Shown here: positions 54,817 to 63,193 of the stretch, piece by piece
How the letters are laid out: each line of letters starts with the position of its first letter
Numbering within the stretch: position 1 is the stretch's first letter
Assembly: GCA_963736425.1 (NCBI GenBank)
Contig: CAVTOX010000017.1
Span: 62,001 to 126,000 of the forward strand
Length of the DNA: 64,000 nucleotides
Source of the DNA: Prado023 sp963736425
Lineage (GTDB): Bacteria; Actinomycetota; Actinomycetes; S36-B12; CAIYMF01
Direction: 5' to 3'
Translations under genes and position numbers: made by a program
The notes under the pieces: model-generated
The model's input: only the letters and a program-made list of their open reading frames with translations
What the model was told of the DNA's origin: nothing
Databases searched by the model: none

Positions 54817-54824
54817 GGGCCGAT

Positions 54825-54830
54825 AGCCTA
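54825..54830 (-). promoter_or_regulatory. -10 element, leaderless start of cca
   Basis: TAGGCT on the minus strand, 8 nt before the GTG at 54816. Confidence 0.6.
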
Positions 54831-54839
54831 CGTGGCCGC

Positions 54840-54845
54840 TATCCT
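54840..54845 (+). promoter_or_regulatory. -10 element, leaderless start of Nudix gene
   Basis: TATCCT, 7 nt before the ATG at 54853. Only 9 bp separate it from the divergent cca -10. Confidence 0.6.
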
Positions 54846-54852
54846 GACCAGC

Positions 54853-55836
54853 ATGTCCACGCCGCCGACCCCAGTGCCGCCGCCGCGGCGCGAGGGACGC
54901 CGGTTCGCCATCCCCACCCCGGCTGACCTGCGCCATCCGGGCTCGAGACGCCGGCCGTCCGCAGCTGAGGGCGAGCAGGAAGTCACCCCCGACACTCCCG
55001 GCGAGGCCGTCGAGGAGTCGGACGTGTCCGTGTCCCTGGCGCCCGGAGCCACTGGGCCCGACACGGACGACGAGGACGCGACGGACTCCGCGCCCACTGC
55101 TGCCACGCCCCCCTCGCCACCGACCGGCGGACCCACCCCGGGGACGATGCCGCGCCGGGGCCGGCCGACCGTCGCCCCGCTCGAATCGCCGGCCCCCGCG
55201 ACCCCACCGACCGAGGACGGGGATCCGGGTCTGACCGCCGTGGCCGACGCTGCTTCCGGGGCCCCTGTGGAGCCGCCCGGCCTGGACCAGGACAGCGACA
55301 GCGACGAGGGCGCTCGGCGGCTGTTCCCCAATCCGGCCACGCTCATGGCCGCCGGGCGCGGCGTGCGCAAGGTGCGCCCCGGCGGGCTCCGGGGCCGACG
55401 GCTGCCGAAGGTGGAGGAGACCTCCGCCGGGGGTGTCGTGCTCGACCTGTCCGCCGACCCGCCCGCGGTCGCGCTGATCGCGCGCCACGACCGCCGCATG
55501 CGCCTGCTGTGGAGCCTGCCCAAGGGCCACGTCGAGGAGGGCGAGACCCCTGAGCAGGCGGCCCTGCGCGAGGTGTTCGAGGAGACCGGCCTCGTGGGTC
55601 GGATCGTGGCTCCCCTGGGAGTGATCGACTTCTGGTTCGTGGTCGAGGACAAGCGCATCCACAAGACCGTCCACCACTACGTCATCGAGGCGGTCGGCGG
55701 TGAGCTGTCCGACGAGGACGTCGAGGTCGAGGCCGTGGAGTGGATCCCGTTCCACCAGGTGGTGCGCAAGCTCGCCTACGGCGACGAGCGCCGACTCGTC
55801 GAGAAGGTCCCGCAGATCGTCCCGGGAGTGAGGTGA
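54853..55836 (+). CDS. Nudix hydrolase with long disordered N-terminus
   Basis: Hydrolase of nucleoside-diphosphate derivatives. The Nudix box GHVEEGETPEQAALREVFEE is intact (about 225-245). The first 190 of 327 residues are Pro/Thr/Glu-rich and disordered, far longer than in typical MutT-like proteins. First gene of a Nudix-DUF6049-murJ run: its TGA overlaps the GTG of the next gene. The position beside cca and upstream of murJ matches mycobacterial mutT4. Confidence 0.88.
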   Translation: MSTPPTPVPPPRREGRRFAIPTPADLRHPGSRRRPSAAEGEQEVTPDTPGEAVEESDVSVSLAPGATGPDTDDEDATDSAPTAATPPSPPTGGPTPGTMPRRGRPTVAPLESPAPATPPTEDGDPGLTAVADAASGAPVEPPGLDQDSDSDEGARRLFPNPATLMAAGRGVRKVRPGGLRGRRLPKVEETSAGGVVLDLSADPPAVALIARHDRRMRLLWSLPKGHVEEGETPEQAALREVFEETGLVGRIVAPLGVIDFWFVVEDKRIHKTVHHYVIEAVGGELSDEDVEVEAVEWIPFHQVVRKLAYGDERRLVEKVPQIVPGVR

Positions 55837-57956
55837 CCCGGCGGGCCGGGCTGCACACAGCCGGCGCGCTGCTGGCCGTGGCATCCCTGCTCGCCAGCAC
55901 ACACGCAGTCACCGCCGTGCCCGCGCCGACCGCCGAGAGGCCCGCGCTCGGCGCCGGCGCCCTGACCATCCGGATCACCAGCCTGGCCCCGGCGATCCCG
56001 GAGCCCGGCGACGAGCTCACCGTCAAGGGCACCATCACCAACAGCTCCGCCACCCCGGTGCGCACCATCTCAGCGCTCCTGCGGGTGTCCCCCACGCCGC
56101 TGGTCAACCGGGACGAGATCCCTGAGGTCCTGGCCGGGGCCGGTCAACGACTGGGCGTGCCGATCGCCGGGGCTGACGACGACGTTGCCGACGAGCTGGC
56201 TCCGGGCCAGTCCCGACCCTTCGAGGTGCGCGCCGACATCGCTGACCTCGGTCTCGAGGCAGCGGGGGCCTACGTCACCGGGGTCGAGGCGCGCGGCGAT
56301 TCGGGGGCAGGGACCGTCCGCCAGGACCTCGACCGCACCTTCCTGCCCTGGTGGCCCGCGGACACCGCCGTCGAGCCGTTGCTCCTGACCACGATCTGGC
56401 CGCTCACGGGAGCACCCCTGCGCGATGCCGAGGGCGTGCTGCTGACCGAGGACGCAGCGGTCCAGATGTCCCCGGCCGGCCGGCTGTCCCGACTCCTCGA
56501 CGCGGGTGCGGCTGACCCTGGGGCAGTGTCCCTGGTCGTCGACCCCGAGGCGGTGAACTCGGCAGCCGACATGGCCGACGGGTACCAGGTGCGCCGCCCT
56601 GATGGCAGCGTCGAGCCCGGGGCGCGTCGCCGCGAGGTGGCTGACTGGCTCGCCTCACTGACCGCCGCACTGTCAGCACCCGGTGCCGATGCCTCCGGCG
56701 CCCTGTACGCCTGGCCGGACATCGACGCCGCCCAGCGCGGGAAGGTGCTGTCGACGGCCCTGCGCCAACGCCCCCGCATCGATGAGGCCACGAAGGAGGT
56801 CCTCGGCGCCCCCCTTGCAGGCTCCGTCGTCCTGGCCCCCGGAGGTGTCGCCCAGCCCAGCACCCTGGCTGAGTTGGCGGCCGCGCGGGTCACAGCGGTG
56901 GTACTCAGCGACCGAGCAGCCCCCCTGGTCGAGTCGACCTACTTCACGCCCAGCGGGAACGTGCTCCTGCCGACGGGCGAGGGCGACCTGCGGGCTCTGC
57001 TGACCGATTCCGGGCTGTCGGACACGCTGGCGATGCCGATGGGCACCCCCGCCGAGCAGACCGCGGTGCGCCAGGCATTGCTCGCCCAGACGCTGGTCAC
57101 CTCGGTGGAGCTCCCGGAGACCCAGCGTCTCCTCGTGACCGGCCCCGACCCCGGCTGGGACCCTCCGGCAGGGGCCGCCGCGATGGTGGTCACAGCCCTG
57201 ACGGCGGCTCCCTGGATCACCCCGACATCCCTGGCGGCCGCACTGGCCCGGGAGCCGAGCTCACTGGCCCGGGAGCTGGTCGGGCCGACGCCGGAGCAGG
57301 AGTCCCAGGAGCTCCCCGCCGCACATGTGGCGCAGGTGCGTGAGCAGTACCGAGACCTGAAGCGGTACGCCGAGGTGGTCTCCGACCCGGCGGTGATCCC
57401 CGAGGTGACCCGGACTGCCCCGACCCGTCAGCTCAGCGCCTGGTTCCGGACCCATCCCGAGGCCCGCGCGGAGCTGACCAGACTCGTCGATGACCAGGTG
57501 GGTGATCTCATCGGGTCGGTACGGGTGGTCTCCAGCGGATCGATCACCGTGTCGGGCGCCTCAGGGACCATCCCGATCACGATCGAGAACGCCGGACCCA
57601 CGGAGGTGACCGTCGGCCTCGAGCTCAGCGCCTCGCCCGCGCAGCTGTTCTCCGCAGACCCGGTGGAGCCGTTCACGATCGCCCCCGAGCGGCGCACGTC
57701 GGTGGAGGTGACCGCGCAGGTCGCGGCGGCCGGGCCGATCCCGGTGACGATCCAGCTGCTGACCGCCGAGGGCGACGCGTTCGGCGAGCCGGGCCTGCTC
57801 GTCGTCGAGTCCGCTGCCTACGCCAATGCCGCCCGCGTGCTGGTCCAGGTCGCACTCGGCGCCCTCGTGCTGGCCGTGGTGGTCCATGGTGTCCGCCGTG
57901 CCCGCCGGCGCCGGCGGGCGACGGGACCGCGACAGCACCCCGGAGCCGGGGCCTGA
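55833..57956 (+). CDS. DUF6049 exported membrane protein
   Basis: A 707-residue protein with a signal peptide (about 1-28), a large extracellular region containing an N-terminal Ig-like fold (ITSLAPAIPEPGDELTVKGT), a central region and a second Ig-like fold (about 570-660), then one membrane helix (VLVQVALGALVLAVVVHGV) and a basic cytoplasmic tail. The family is found just upstream of murJ in actinobacteria (Rv3909 position); function unknown. GTG start overlaps the Nudix stop. Confidence 0.83.
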   Translation: MTRRAGLHTAGALLAVASLLASTHAVTAVPAPTAERPALGAGALTIRITSLAPAIPEPGDELTVKGTITNSSATPVRTISALLRVSPTPLVNRDEIPEVLAGAGQRLGVPIAGADDDVADELAPGQSRPFEVRADIADLGLEAAGAYVTGVEARGDSGAGTVRQDLDRTFLPWWPADTAVEPLLLTTIWPLTGAPLRDAEGVLLTEDAAVQMSPAGRLSRLLDAGAADPGAVSLVVDPEAVNSAADMADGYQVRRPDGSVEPGARRREVADWLASLTAALSAPGADASGALYAWPDIDAAQRGKVLSTALRQRPRIDEATKEVLGAPLAGSVVLAPGGVAQPSTLAELAAARVTAVVLSDRAAPLVESTYFTPSGNVLLPTGEGDLRALLTDSGLSDTLAMPMGTPAEQTAVRQALLAQTLVTSVELPETQRLLVTGPDPGWDPPAGAAAMVVTALTAAPWITPTSLAAALAREPSSLARELVGPTPEQESQELPAAHVAQVREQYRDLKRYAEVVSDPAVIPEVTRTAPTRQLSAWFRTHPEARAELTRLVDDQVGDLIGSVRVVSSGSITVSGASGTIPITIENAGPTEVTVGLELSASPAQLFSADPVEPFTIAPERRTSVEVTAQVAAAGPIPVTIQLLTAEGDAFGEPGLLVVESAAYANAARVLVQVALGALVLAVVVHGVRRARRRRRATGPRQHPGAGA

Positions 57957-57958
57957 CC

Positions 57959-59791
57959 ATGCGCAGGCACCACCCGCCAGCGCGCGTGCGTCGGCCGGCG
58001 CCGAGTCCGATGAGGGTGCCCGTGGCTGACGACCCCCCCGAGCCCGAGCCGCAGGACGACCCCGACCTCCCCGCGGACGCCCTGGACGTCTCGGACCTGA
58101 CCGGCTCGCCCGATCCCGACGTCGCGAGCGACGCAGCCCAGCAGGCGGCCGCCCCGCAGCAGGGCGACCTGGTGGCCAAGGGCGCCCAGATGGCCGTCGG
58201 CACTGTGATCAGCAGGATCACCGGGCTCTTCCGCGACGTCGCGATGACCGCTGCCCTGGGCCTGGGGGTCGTCGCCGACATCTTCACCGTCGGCAACACC
58301 ATCCCGAACACCGTCTACGTGCTGACCGTGGGCGGGGCGATGAACGCCGTCTTCGTGCCCCAGCTGGTGCGCCGCAGCCGCGAGGACTCCGATGGGGGGG
58401 CCGGATTCACCGACCGCTTGCTGACCCTGACCTGCGTCCTGCTGCTCGCGCTCACCGCGATCGCGATGGTGCTGGCCCCGCTGCTCACCCGGATCTACGC
58501 CTCGCCGGACTACACCGCGGACCAGATGTCCCTCGCTGTGGCGTTCGCCCGCTTCTGCCTGCCCCAGGTGTTCTTCTACGGGGTGTTCACCCTCGTGTCG
58601 CAGGTGCTCAACGCCCGGGGACGGTTCTCCCCGCCGATGTACGCGCCGATCGCGAACAACCTCGTGGCGATCTTCGTGTTCCTGTCGTTCCTGGTCGTCG
58701 CCGGGCCGGCGGCCGCCGACAGTGGCACCCTCACCCCGCAGCAGACCGCGTGGCTGGGGCTGGGCTCCACCGTGGCCGTGGCCACCCAGGCGCTCCTCCT
58801 GATCCCGTTCATGCGCTCCTCGGGGTACCGCTGGCACCCCCGGTTCGACTGGCGTGGATGGGGGCTGGGCAAGACCGGCGGCCTGGCGCTGTGGACCCTC
58901 GGGCTGCTTGCCGCCAACCAGGTCTCCTTCATCGTGCACAGCCGACTGGCCACGACAGCCAACGTCCTGGCCCAGGCCGAGGGCCTGCCCTCTGCCGGCA
59001 TCACCACGTACCAGAAGGCCTACCTGATCTTCTTCCTGCCGCACTCCATCGTGACGGTGTCGCTGGTGACCGCCCTGCTGCCCGGACTGAGCCGGGTGGC
59101 CGCCGCTCGGCAGTTCGGGACCTTCAGCCGGGTGCTGACCGACTCGATGCGCACGGTGACCGCACTGACCGTGCCCATCACTGCCGTGATGATGCCGCTG
59201 TCGCCGATCCTGGCCGCCGTCCTGTTCGGCTTCGGGGCGGCGAACCGGGAATCGGCCTTCCTGATCGGGTACACCGTGATCGGGATGCTGATCGGCCTGG
59301 TGCCGTTCTCGATCTACTTCATCCTGTTGCGGGGCTGGTACTCCCTGGAGGACACCAAGACCCCGTTCTACCTGTCGCTGGTGCTCAACACGATCAACGT
59401 GGTGCTCTCGATCGCACTGTTCAACCTGGCACCCACCTCGATGAAGGTGCCCGCGATCGGCCTGGCCTTCGGATTGACCTACTGGATCATGATGCCCATC
59501 GCGTGGCCGATCCTGTCCCGGCGCAGCCACGGCCTGCACACGCGCGCCACCTGGGTGGCGGTCTTCACGATGCTCCTCGCAGGATCAGCGACCGTGGTCG
59601 TGACGCTTGGGTGCTACCGCGGCCTCGAGCAGGTCCTCAGCGGTGCCTGGGACTCCCGGCTGAGCCTGGTGGGCGTCCTGGTCGTGTCCAGCCTGCTGGG
59701 ATTGGTGGTCTACCTCGGCGCGGCCCGGATGCTGCGCATCAGGGAGGTCAGCGCCGCCCTGTCCATGGTGCGCAGCAAGGTGGGTCACTGA
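57959..59791 (+). CDS. murJ: Lipid II flippase MurJ (MviN)
   Basis: Exports lipid II across the membrane. The 610-residue protein has a disordered acidic N-terminus (about 1-65) and about 14 hydrophobic helices; conserved MurJ segments are GTVISRITGLFRDVAM, LGLLAANQVSFIVHSRLA and FYGVFTLVSQVLNARGRFS. The intracellular pseudokinase and discoidin domains fused to mycobacterial MviN are missing here; a separate gene 556 bp downstream encodes them. The start 2 bp after the DUF6049 stop is used; a GTG at 58022 is a possible alternative. Confidence 0.92.
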   Translation: MRRHHPPARVRRPAPSPMRVPVADDPPEPEPQDDPDLPADALDVSDLTGSPDPDVASDAAQQAAAPQQGDLVAKGAQMAVGTVISRITGLFRDVAMTAALGLGVVADIFTVGNTIPNTVYVLTVGGAMNAVFVPQLVRRSREDSDGGAGFTDRLLTLTCVLLLALTAIAMVLAPLLTRIYASPDYTADQMSLAVAFARFCLPQVFFYGVFTLVSQVLNARGRFSPPMYAPIANNLVAIFVFLSFLVVAGPAAADSGTLTPQQTAWLGLGSTVAVATQALLLIPFMRSSGYRWHPRFDWRGWGLGKTGGLALWTLGLLAANQVSFIVHSRLATTANVLAQAEGLPSAGITTYQKAYLIFFLPHSIVTVSLVTALLPGLSRVAAARQFGTFSRVLTDSMRTVTALTVPITAVMMPLSPILAAVLFGFGAANRESAFLIGYTVIGMLIGLVPFSIYFILLRGWYSLEDTKTPFYLSLVLNTINVVLSIALFNLAPTSMKVPAIGLAFGLTYWIMMPIAWPILSRRSHGLHTRATWVAVFTMLLAGSATVVVTLGCYRGLEQVLSGAWDSRLSLVGVLVVSSLLGLVVYLGAARMLRIREVSAALSMVRSKVGH

Positions 59792-59831
59792 CCGGGGTCC
59801 ACGTCACCGGGTCACCCCCCCTGTCCCTGGG

Positions 59832-60233
59832 TCAGGAGCTCGTCGCCGTACCCACCGCACGCACGGTGAGGTACTTCTGCAACTGCGGGATGTAGTGCAG
59901 GGCCAGGGTCTTGGCGTCCCGGCTGACCGTGACATGCACCTCGCCGGTCTCATCGACCCACCAGTCCTTGGACCGCATGCGGACGCCCAGCTCCTCGGCC
60001 TGGGCCACCGACACCGACCGTGCAGCCTTCGAGTCGCTCGGGTTCTCGATCAGCGACTGGGCACCGGTCCCGGCCACGATGCCGGCATCGTCCACGGTCG
60101 TCACGTTGGTGTACGCCAGTGAGAAGACGTCGAAGGCGAGCACGCCCATGACGATCAGGACGATGGTCACCCGCATCAACCAGCCAAGGACGATGCCGCC
60201 CCGATCGTCCGGCCCGGACGTACCCGCTGTCAT
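59832..60233 (-). CDS. Small membrane protein of unknown function
   Basis: A 133-residue protein with one hydrophobic helix near the N-terminus (LMRVTIVLIVMGVLAFDVFSLAY) and a short extracellular domain (VSVAQAEELGVRMRSKDWWV). The layout resembles pilus-assembly TadE/Flp-like or other single-pass exported proteins, but no specific family is recognised. It lies on the opposite strand, between murJ and the pseudokinase gene, where mycobacteria have sigM-region genes. Confidence 0.7.
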   Translation of the reverse strand: MTAGTSGPDDRGGIVLGWLMRVTIVLIVMGVLAFDVFSLAYTNVTTVDDAGIVAGTGAQSLIENPSDSKAARSVSVAQAEELGVRMRSKDWWVDETGEVHVTVSRDAKTLALHYIPQLQKYLTVRAVGTATSS

Positions 60234-60334
60234 GTCCTGAGCAATCGACACCGCCGAGGAGGTACTTGACCGGTTGACCCGATCGGCCGCGCCGAACCGG
60301 GGCGCGCCCGTCACTGGTGCCCCTGCCCGTGGCC

Positions 60335-60340
60335 TAGCAT
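60335..60340 (+). promoter_or_regulatory. -10 element, leaderless start of pseudokinase gene
   Basis: TAGCAT, 7 nt before the GTG at 60348. Confidence 0.55.
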
Positions 60341-60347
60341 TCCTGAT

Positions 60348-61772
60348 GTGAACGAGCAGGGACAGGTGGCACCCAACCGGCAGATCGGTCGGTTCACCCT
60401 GGACGACCTCGTCGAGGAGCGCTACGGCGCCCAGATCTGGCGGGCGGTCGACAGCACCCTGAACCGTGAGGTGGCCCTCTGGCTGGTCGCCGCCGATGAG
60501 GCCCTCACCGCCGACCTCGACCAGTCCACCCGAACGGCCGCCACAGTCGACGACCGGCACATCGTGCGGATCCTGGACGTCTTCACCGCCGAGGACCTCC
60601 TGGTCGTCGTCACCGAGTGGAGCGCCGGTGAGGTCCTGCGCGATCACCTCACCGCACCGATGCCCCCGGCCGAGGCCGCCCGCATCGCCTACGAGATCGC
60701 CGGCGCGATCGAGTCGGCGCACGCCAAGGGCATCGCCCACGGTCGCCTGCGCCCCTCCAACGTCCTCGTCGGCCACGACGGCGAGGTTCGGATCACCGGC
60801 CTCGGGATCGACGCCGTCCTGGCCGGCATCGACCCGGTCGCCGGCGACGACCCGGTCGCTGCGGACGTCAACGGCATCGGGTCGATCCTCTATGCGTGCC
60901 TGACAGCCCGGTGGCCGGACGGCGATGTCGAGGGGATCCCGGGCGCACCGGAGGTGGCAGGCCACACGCCGCCACCGTCGCGCATCCTGGCCGACGTCCC
61001 GGAGTCGCTCGACGATTTCTGCTCCCGCACCGTGATCCCGGTCGTGCCCCCCCGCGGTCGCCCCCGGATGTCCTCGGCCGCACAGGCCCGGGAGGCCCTC
61101 GGCGTCAGCCTCACCGACCTCACCGGCGAGCGCCGTCCCCTGACCGGCGCGCCCACTGAGCGATCCGGAGTACTGCCCCGCATCGCGGTGGGGGTTGGAG
61201 TGCTCCTGCTCGTCCTGGGCCTGGCCTGGGGAGGGTGGCGACTGCTGTCCCAGGACACCACGGTCGCATTGCCCCCGGACCCGACTCCCACGGCGTCGCC
61301 GTCGCCCACACCGGAGGCCTCCAGCACCGCTCCCGAGAAGGTGACTTACCAGATCGTCGATGGTCGCGACTTCGACCCGCTGGGCAACGGCGAGGAGAAC
61401 CCGGGCCGGGTGCCCTTCGCCTACGACGGGGACAAGAACACCGCGTGGCGCACAGTGACCTACTACAACAAGAGCCTGGACAAGCCAGGGGTGGGCATCG
61501 TGCTCGACCTGGGTGCCCCACGCACGATCGGTTCGGTGTCCCTGGACCTGGTGGGCAATGGGACTGACCTGCAGGTGCTCACGAGCAATGACCCCGGGGC
61601 CAATCCCCAGGACTATGACCTCATGGCCCAGGCCACCGAGGCGGGCGAGGAGGTGCGCCTGAAGGCCGCCGATCCGACCTCGGCCCGGTACGTCCTGGTC
61701 TGGCTGACCGGACTGCCCCAGGTGGACGGCGGCTGGCGGGGCGGCATCCGCGAGGTGCGGGTCACCAGCTGA
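60348..61772 (+). CDS. Membrane pseudokinase with discoidin-like domain (MurJ partner)
   Basis: A 474-residue protein built like the C-terminal part of mycobacterial MviN: a kinase-fold domain (about 15-260), one membrane helix (about 275-298), a Pro/Thr/Ser linker and an extracellular discoidin (F5/8-type)-like domain (about 325-474, with WRTVTYYNKSLDKPGVGIVL). The kinase is dead by sequence: the VAVK lysine is lost (VALWLV), HRDxKxxN is HGRLRPSN and DFG is GLG. In mycobacteria the equivalent domain is phosphorylated by PknB and binds FhaA. Both proteins are encoded in this window. Confidence 0.88.
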   Translation: MNEQGQVAPNRQIGRFTLDDLVEERYGAQIWRAVDSTLNREVALWLVAADEALTADLDQSTRTAATVDDRHIVRILDVFTAEDLLVVVTEWSAGEVLRDHLTAPMPPAEAARIAYEIAGAIESAHAKGIAHGRLRPSNVLVGHDGEVRITGLGIDAVLAGIDPVAGDDPVAADVNGIGSILYACLTARWPDGDVEGIPGAPEVAGHTPPPSRILADVPESLDDFCSRTVIPVVPPRGRPRMSSAAQAREALGVSLTDLTGERRPLTGAPTERSGVLPRIAVGVGVLLLVLGLAWGGWRLLSQDTTVALPPDPTPTASPSPTPEASSTAPEKVTYQIVDGRDFDPLGNGEENPGRVPFAYDGDKNTAWRTVTYYNKSLDKPGVGIVLDLGAPRTIGSVSLDLVGNGTDLQVLTSNDPGANPQDYDLMAQATEAGEEVRLKAADPTSARYVLVWLTGLPQVDGGWRGGIREVRVTS

Positions 61773-61796
61773 GACCCGCCTGTGGGGTCCGGACCG

Positions 61797-61822
61797 GGAA
61801 TCCAGAGCGCACCTAGGATGTT
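61797..61822 (+). promoter_or_regulatory. SigR/SigH-type promoter of trxB
   Basis: GGAAT (61797-61801), 18-bp spacer, GTT (61820-61822): the consensus of oxidative-stress sigma factors. A TAGGAT -10 (61814-61819) overlaps it, so basal transcription is also possible. Confidence 0.75.
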
Positions 61823-61854
61823 GTCCTCCACGACTGCAAGGGGTGAGGGGACAC

Positions 61855-62823
61855 ATGTCCGAGGTTCGGGATCTGATCATCGTGGGCTCCGGCCCGTCGG
61901 GGTACACGGCGGCCATCTACGCCGCGCGGGCAGCATTGCGGCCCCTGGTGTTCGAGGGTGCAGTCACGGCCGGCGGCGCGCTGATGAACACCACGGATGT
62001 CGAGAACTTCCCTGGGTTCCCCCAGGGGATCATGGGCCCCGACCTGATGGACAACCTGCGCGCCCAGGCTGAGCGCTTCGGCGCCGAGCTGGTCACCGAC
62101 GACGTGACGGCGATGTCACTGACCGGGGACATCAAGGTCGTCGTGGACGGGGAGGGCAACGAGCACCGCGCCCATGCCGTCATCCTCGCCATGGGCTCCG
62201 GGTACCGCGAGCTCGGCCTCCCGGACGAGAAGCGGCTCTCCGGGCACGGGGTCTCCTGGTGCGCGACCTGCGACGGCTTCTTCTTCCGTGGACAGGACAT
62301 CGCGGTCGTCGGGGGCGGTGACTCCGCCATCGAGGAGGCCCTGTTCCTGACGAAGTTCGCCGAGACCGTGACGCTCATCCACCGCCGCGACGAGCTGCGG
62401 GCCAGCCGGATCATGGCCGAGCGCGCCCTGGCCAACCCGAAGATGCGCTTCGCGTGGAACAGCACGGTCGCCGCAGTCAATGGCGTGGACAAGCTCAGCT
62501 CAGTGACCCTCGCCGACACCCAGACCGGTGAGCAGCGCGAGTTGCCGGTGACTGGGCTGTTCATCGCGATCGGCCACGATCCGCGCTCGGAGCTCATCGG
62601 CGACCAGGTGACCCTCGACGACGACGGCTACGTGCTGGTGGAGGGTCGCAGCACCAAGGTCCTGAGTGGCGGGACGGTCCTCCCGGGGGTGTTCGCAGCG
62701 GGCGACCTCGTGGACCACACGTACCGCCAGGCCATCACGGCGGCGGGCAGTGGATGTGCTGCCGCGCTCGACGCGGAGCGGTTCCTGGCCGCACATGAGC
62801 ACGCGCTGATGGCGACCGCCTGA
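61855..62823 (+). CDS. trxB: Thioredoxin reductase
   Basis: NADPH-dependent flavoenzyme that reduces thioredoxin (322 residues). FAD motif GSGPSGYTAA, redox-active CATC (about 136-139), NADPH motif GGGDSAIEEA and the C-terminal FAD contact AAGDLVDHTYRQA are all intact. RBS GGTGAGGGG; the ATG at 61855 is preferred to one four codons upstream. Upstream of trxA with a 34-bp gap. Confidence 0.96.
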   Translation: MSEVRDLIIVGSGPSGYTAAIYAARAALRPLVFEGAVTAGGALMNTTDVENFPGFPQGIMGPDLMDNLRAQAERFGAELVTDDVTAMSLTGDIKVVVDGEGNEHRAHAVILAMGSGYRELGLPDEKRLSGHGVSWCATCDGFFFRGQDIAVVGGGDSAIEEALFLTKFAETVTLIHRRDELRASRIMAERALANPKMRFAWNSTVAAVNGVDKLSSVTLADTQTGEQRELPVTGLFIAIGHDPRSELIGDQVTLDDDGYVLVEGRSTKVLSGGTVLPGVFAAGDLVDHTYRQAITAAGSGCAAALDAERFLAAHEHALMATA

Positions 62824-62826
62824 CGC

Positions 62827-62832
62827 TAGGAT
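62827..62832 (+). promoter_or_regulatory. -10 element of trxA
   Basis: TAGGAT, 25 bp before the trxA ATG; a short leader contains AAGGAGATCC. trxA may thus have a housekeeping promoter besides read-through from trxB. Confidence 0.45.
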
Positions 62833-62857
62833 TGGCCAGCCAACCCAAGGAGATCCG

Positions 62858-63178
62858 ATGGCCCTGATTACCGTGACCGACGCCAGTTTCGCCGACGATG
62901 TGCTGCTGTCGGACAAGCCCGTGCTGGTGGACTACTGGGCCGTCTGGTGTGGCCCCTGCCGGATGATCGCCCCGATCCTCGAGGAGATCGACGCAGCCCA
63001 CAGCGACAAGCTCACGATCGCGAAGCTGAACGTCGACGAGAACCCCCGGGTTGCCTCGGACTACGGGATCGTGTCCATCCCGACGCTCAACGTGTTCCAG
63101 GGCGGCAAGGTGGTCAAGCAGATCATCGGGGCCAAGCCCAAGGCAGCCCTGCTCAAGGATCTCGCCGAGTTCCTCTGA
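62858..63178 (+). CDS. trxA: Thioredoxin
   Basis: Small disulfide reductase (106 residues) with the active site WCGPC at about 30-34 and the cis-Pro motif SIPTL. Length and fold are typical. AAGGAG lies 5 nt before the ATG. Located between trxB and cwlM. Confidence 0.97.
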   Translation: MALITVTDASFADDVLLSDKPVLVDYWAVWCGPCRMIAPILEEIDAAHSDKLTIAKLNVDENPRVASDYGIVSIPTLNVFQGGKVVKQIIGAKPKAALLKDLAEFL

Positions 63179-63193
63179 TCGTTCACCTGTTTC

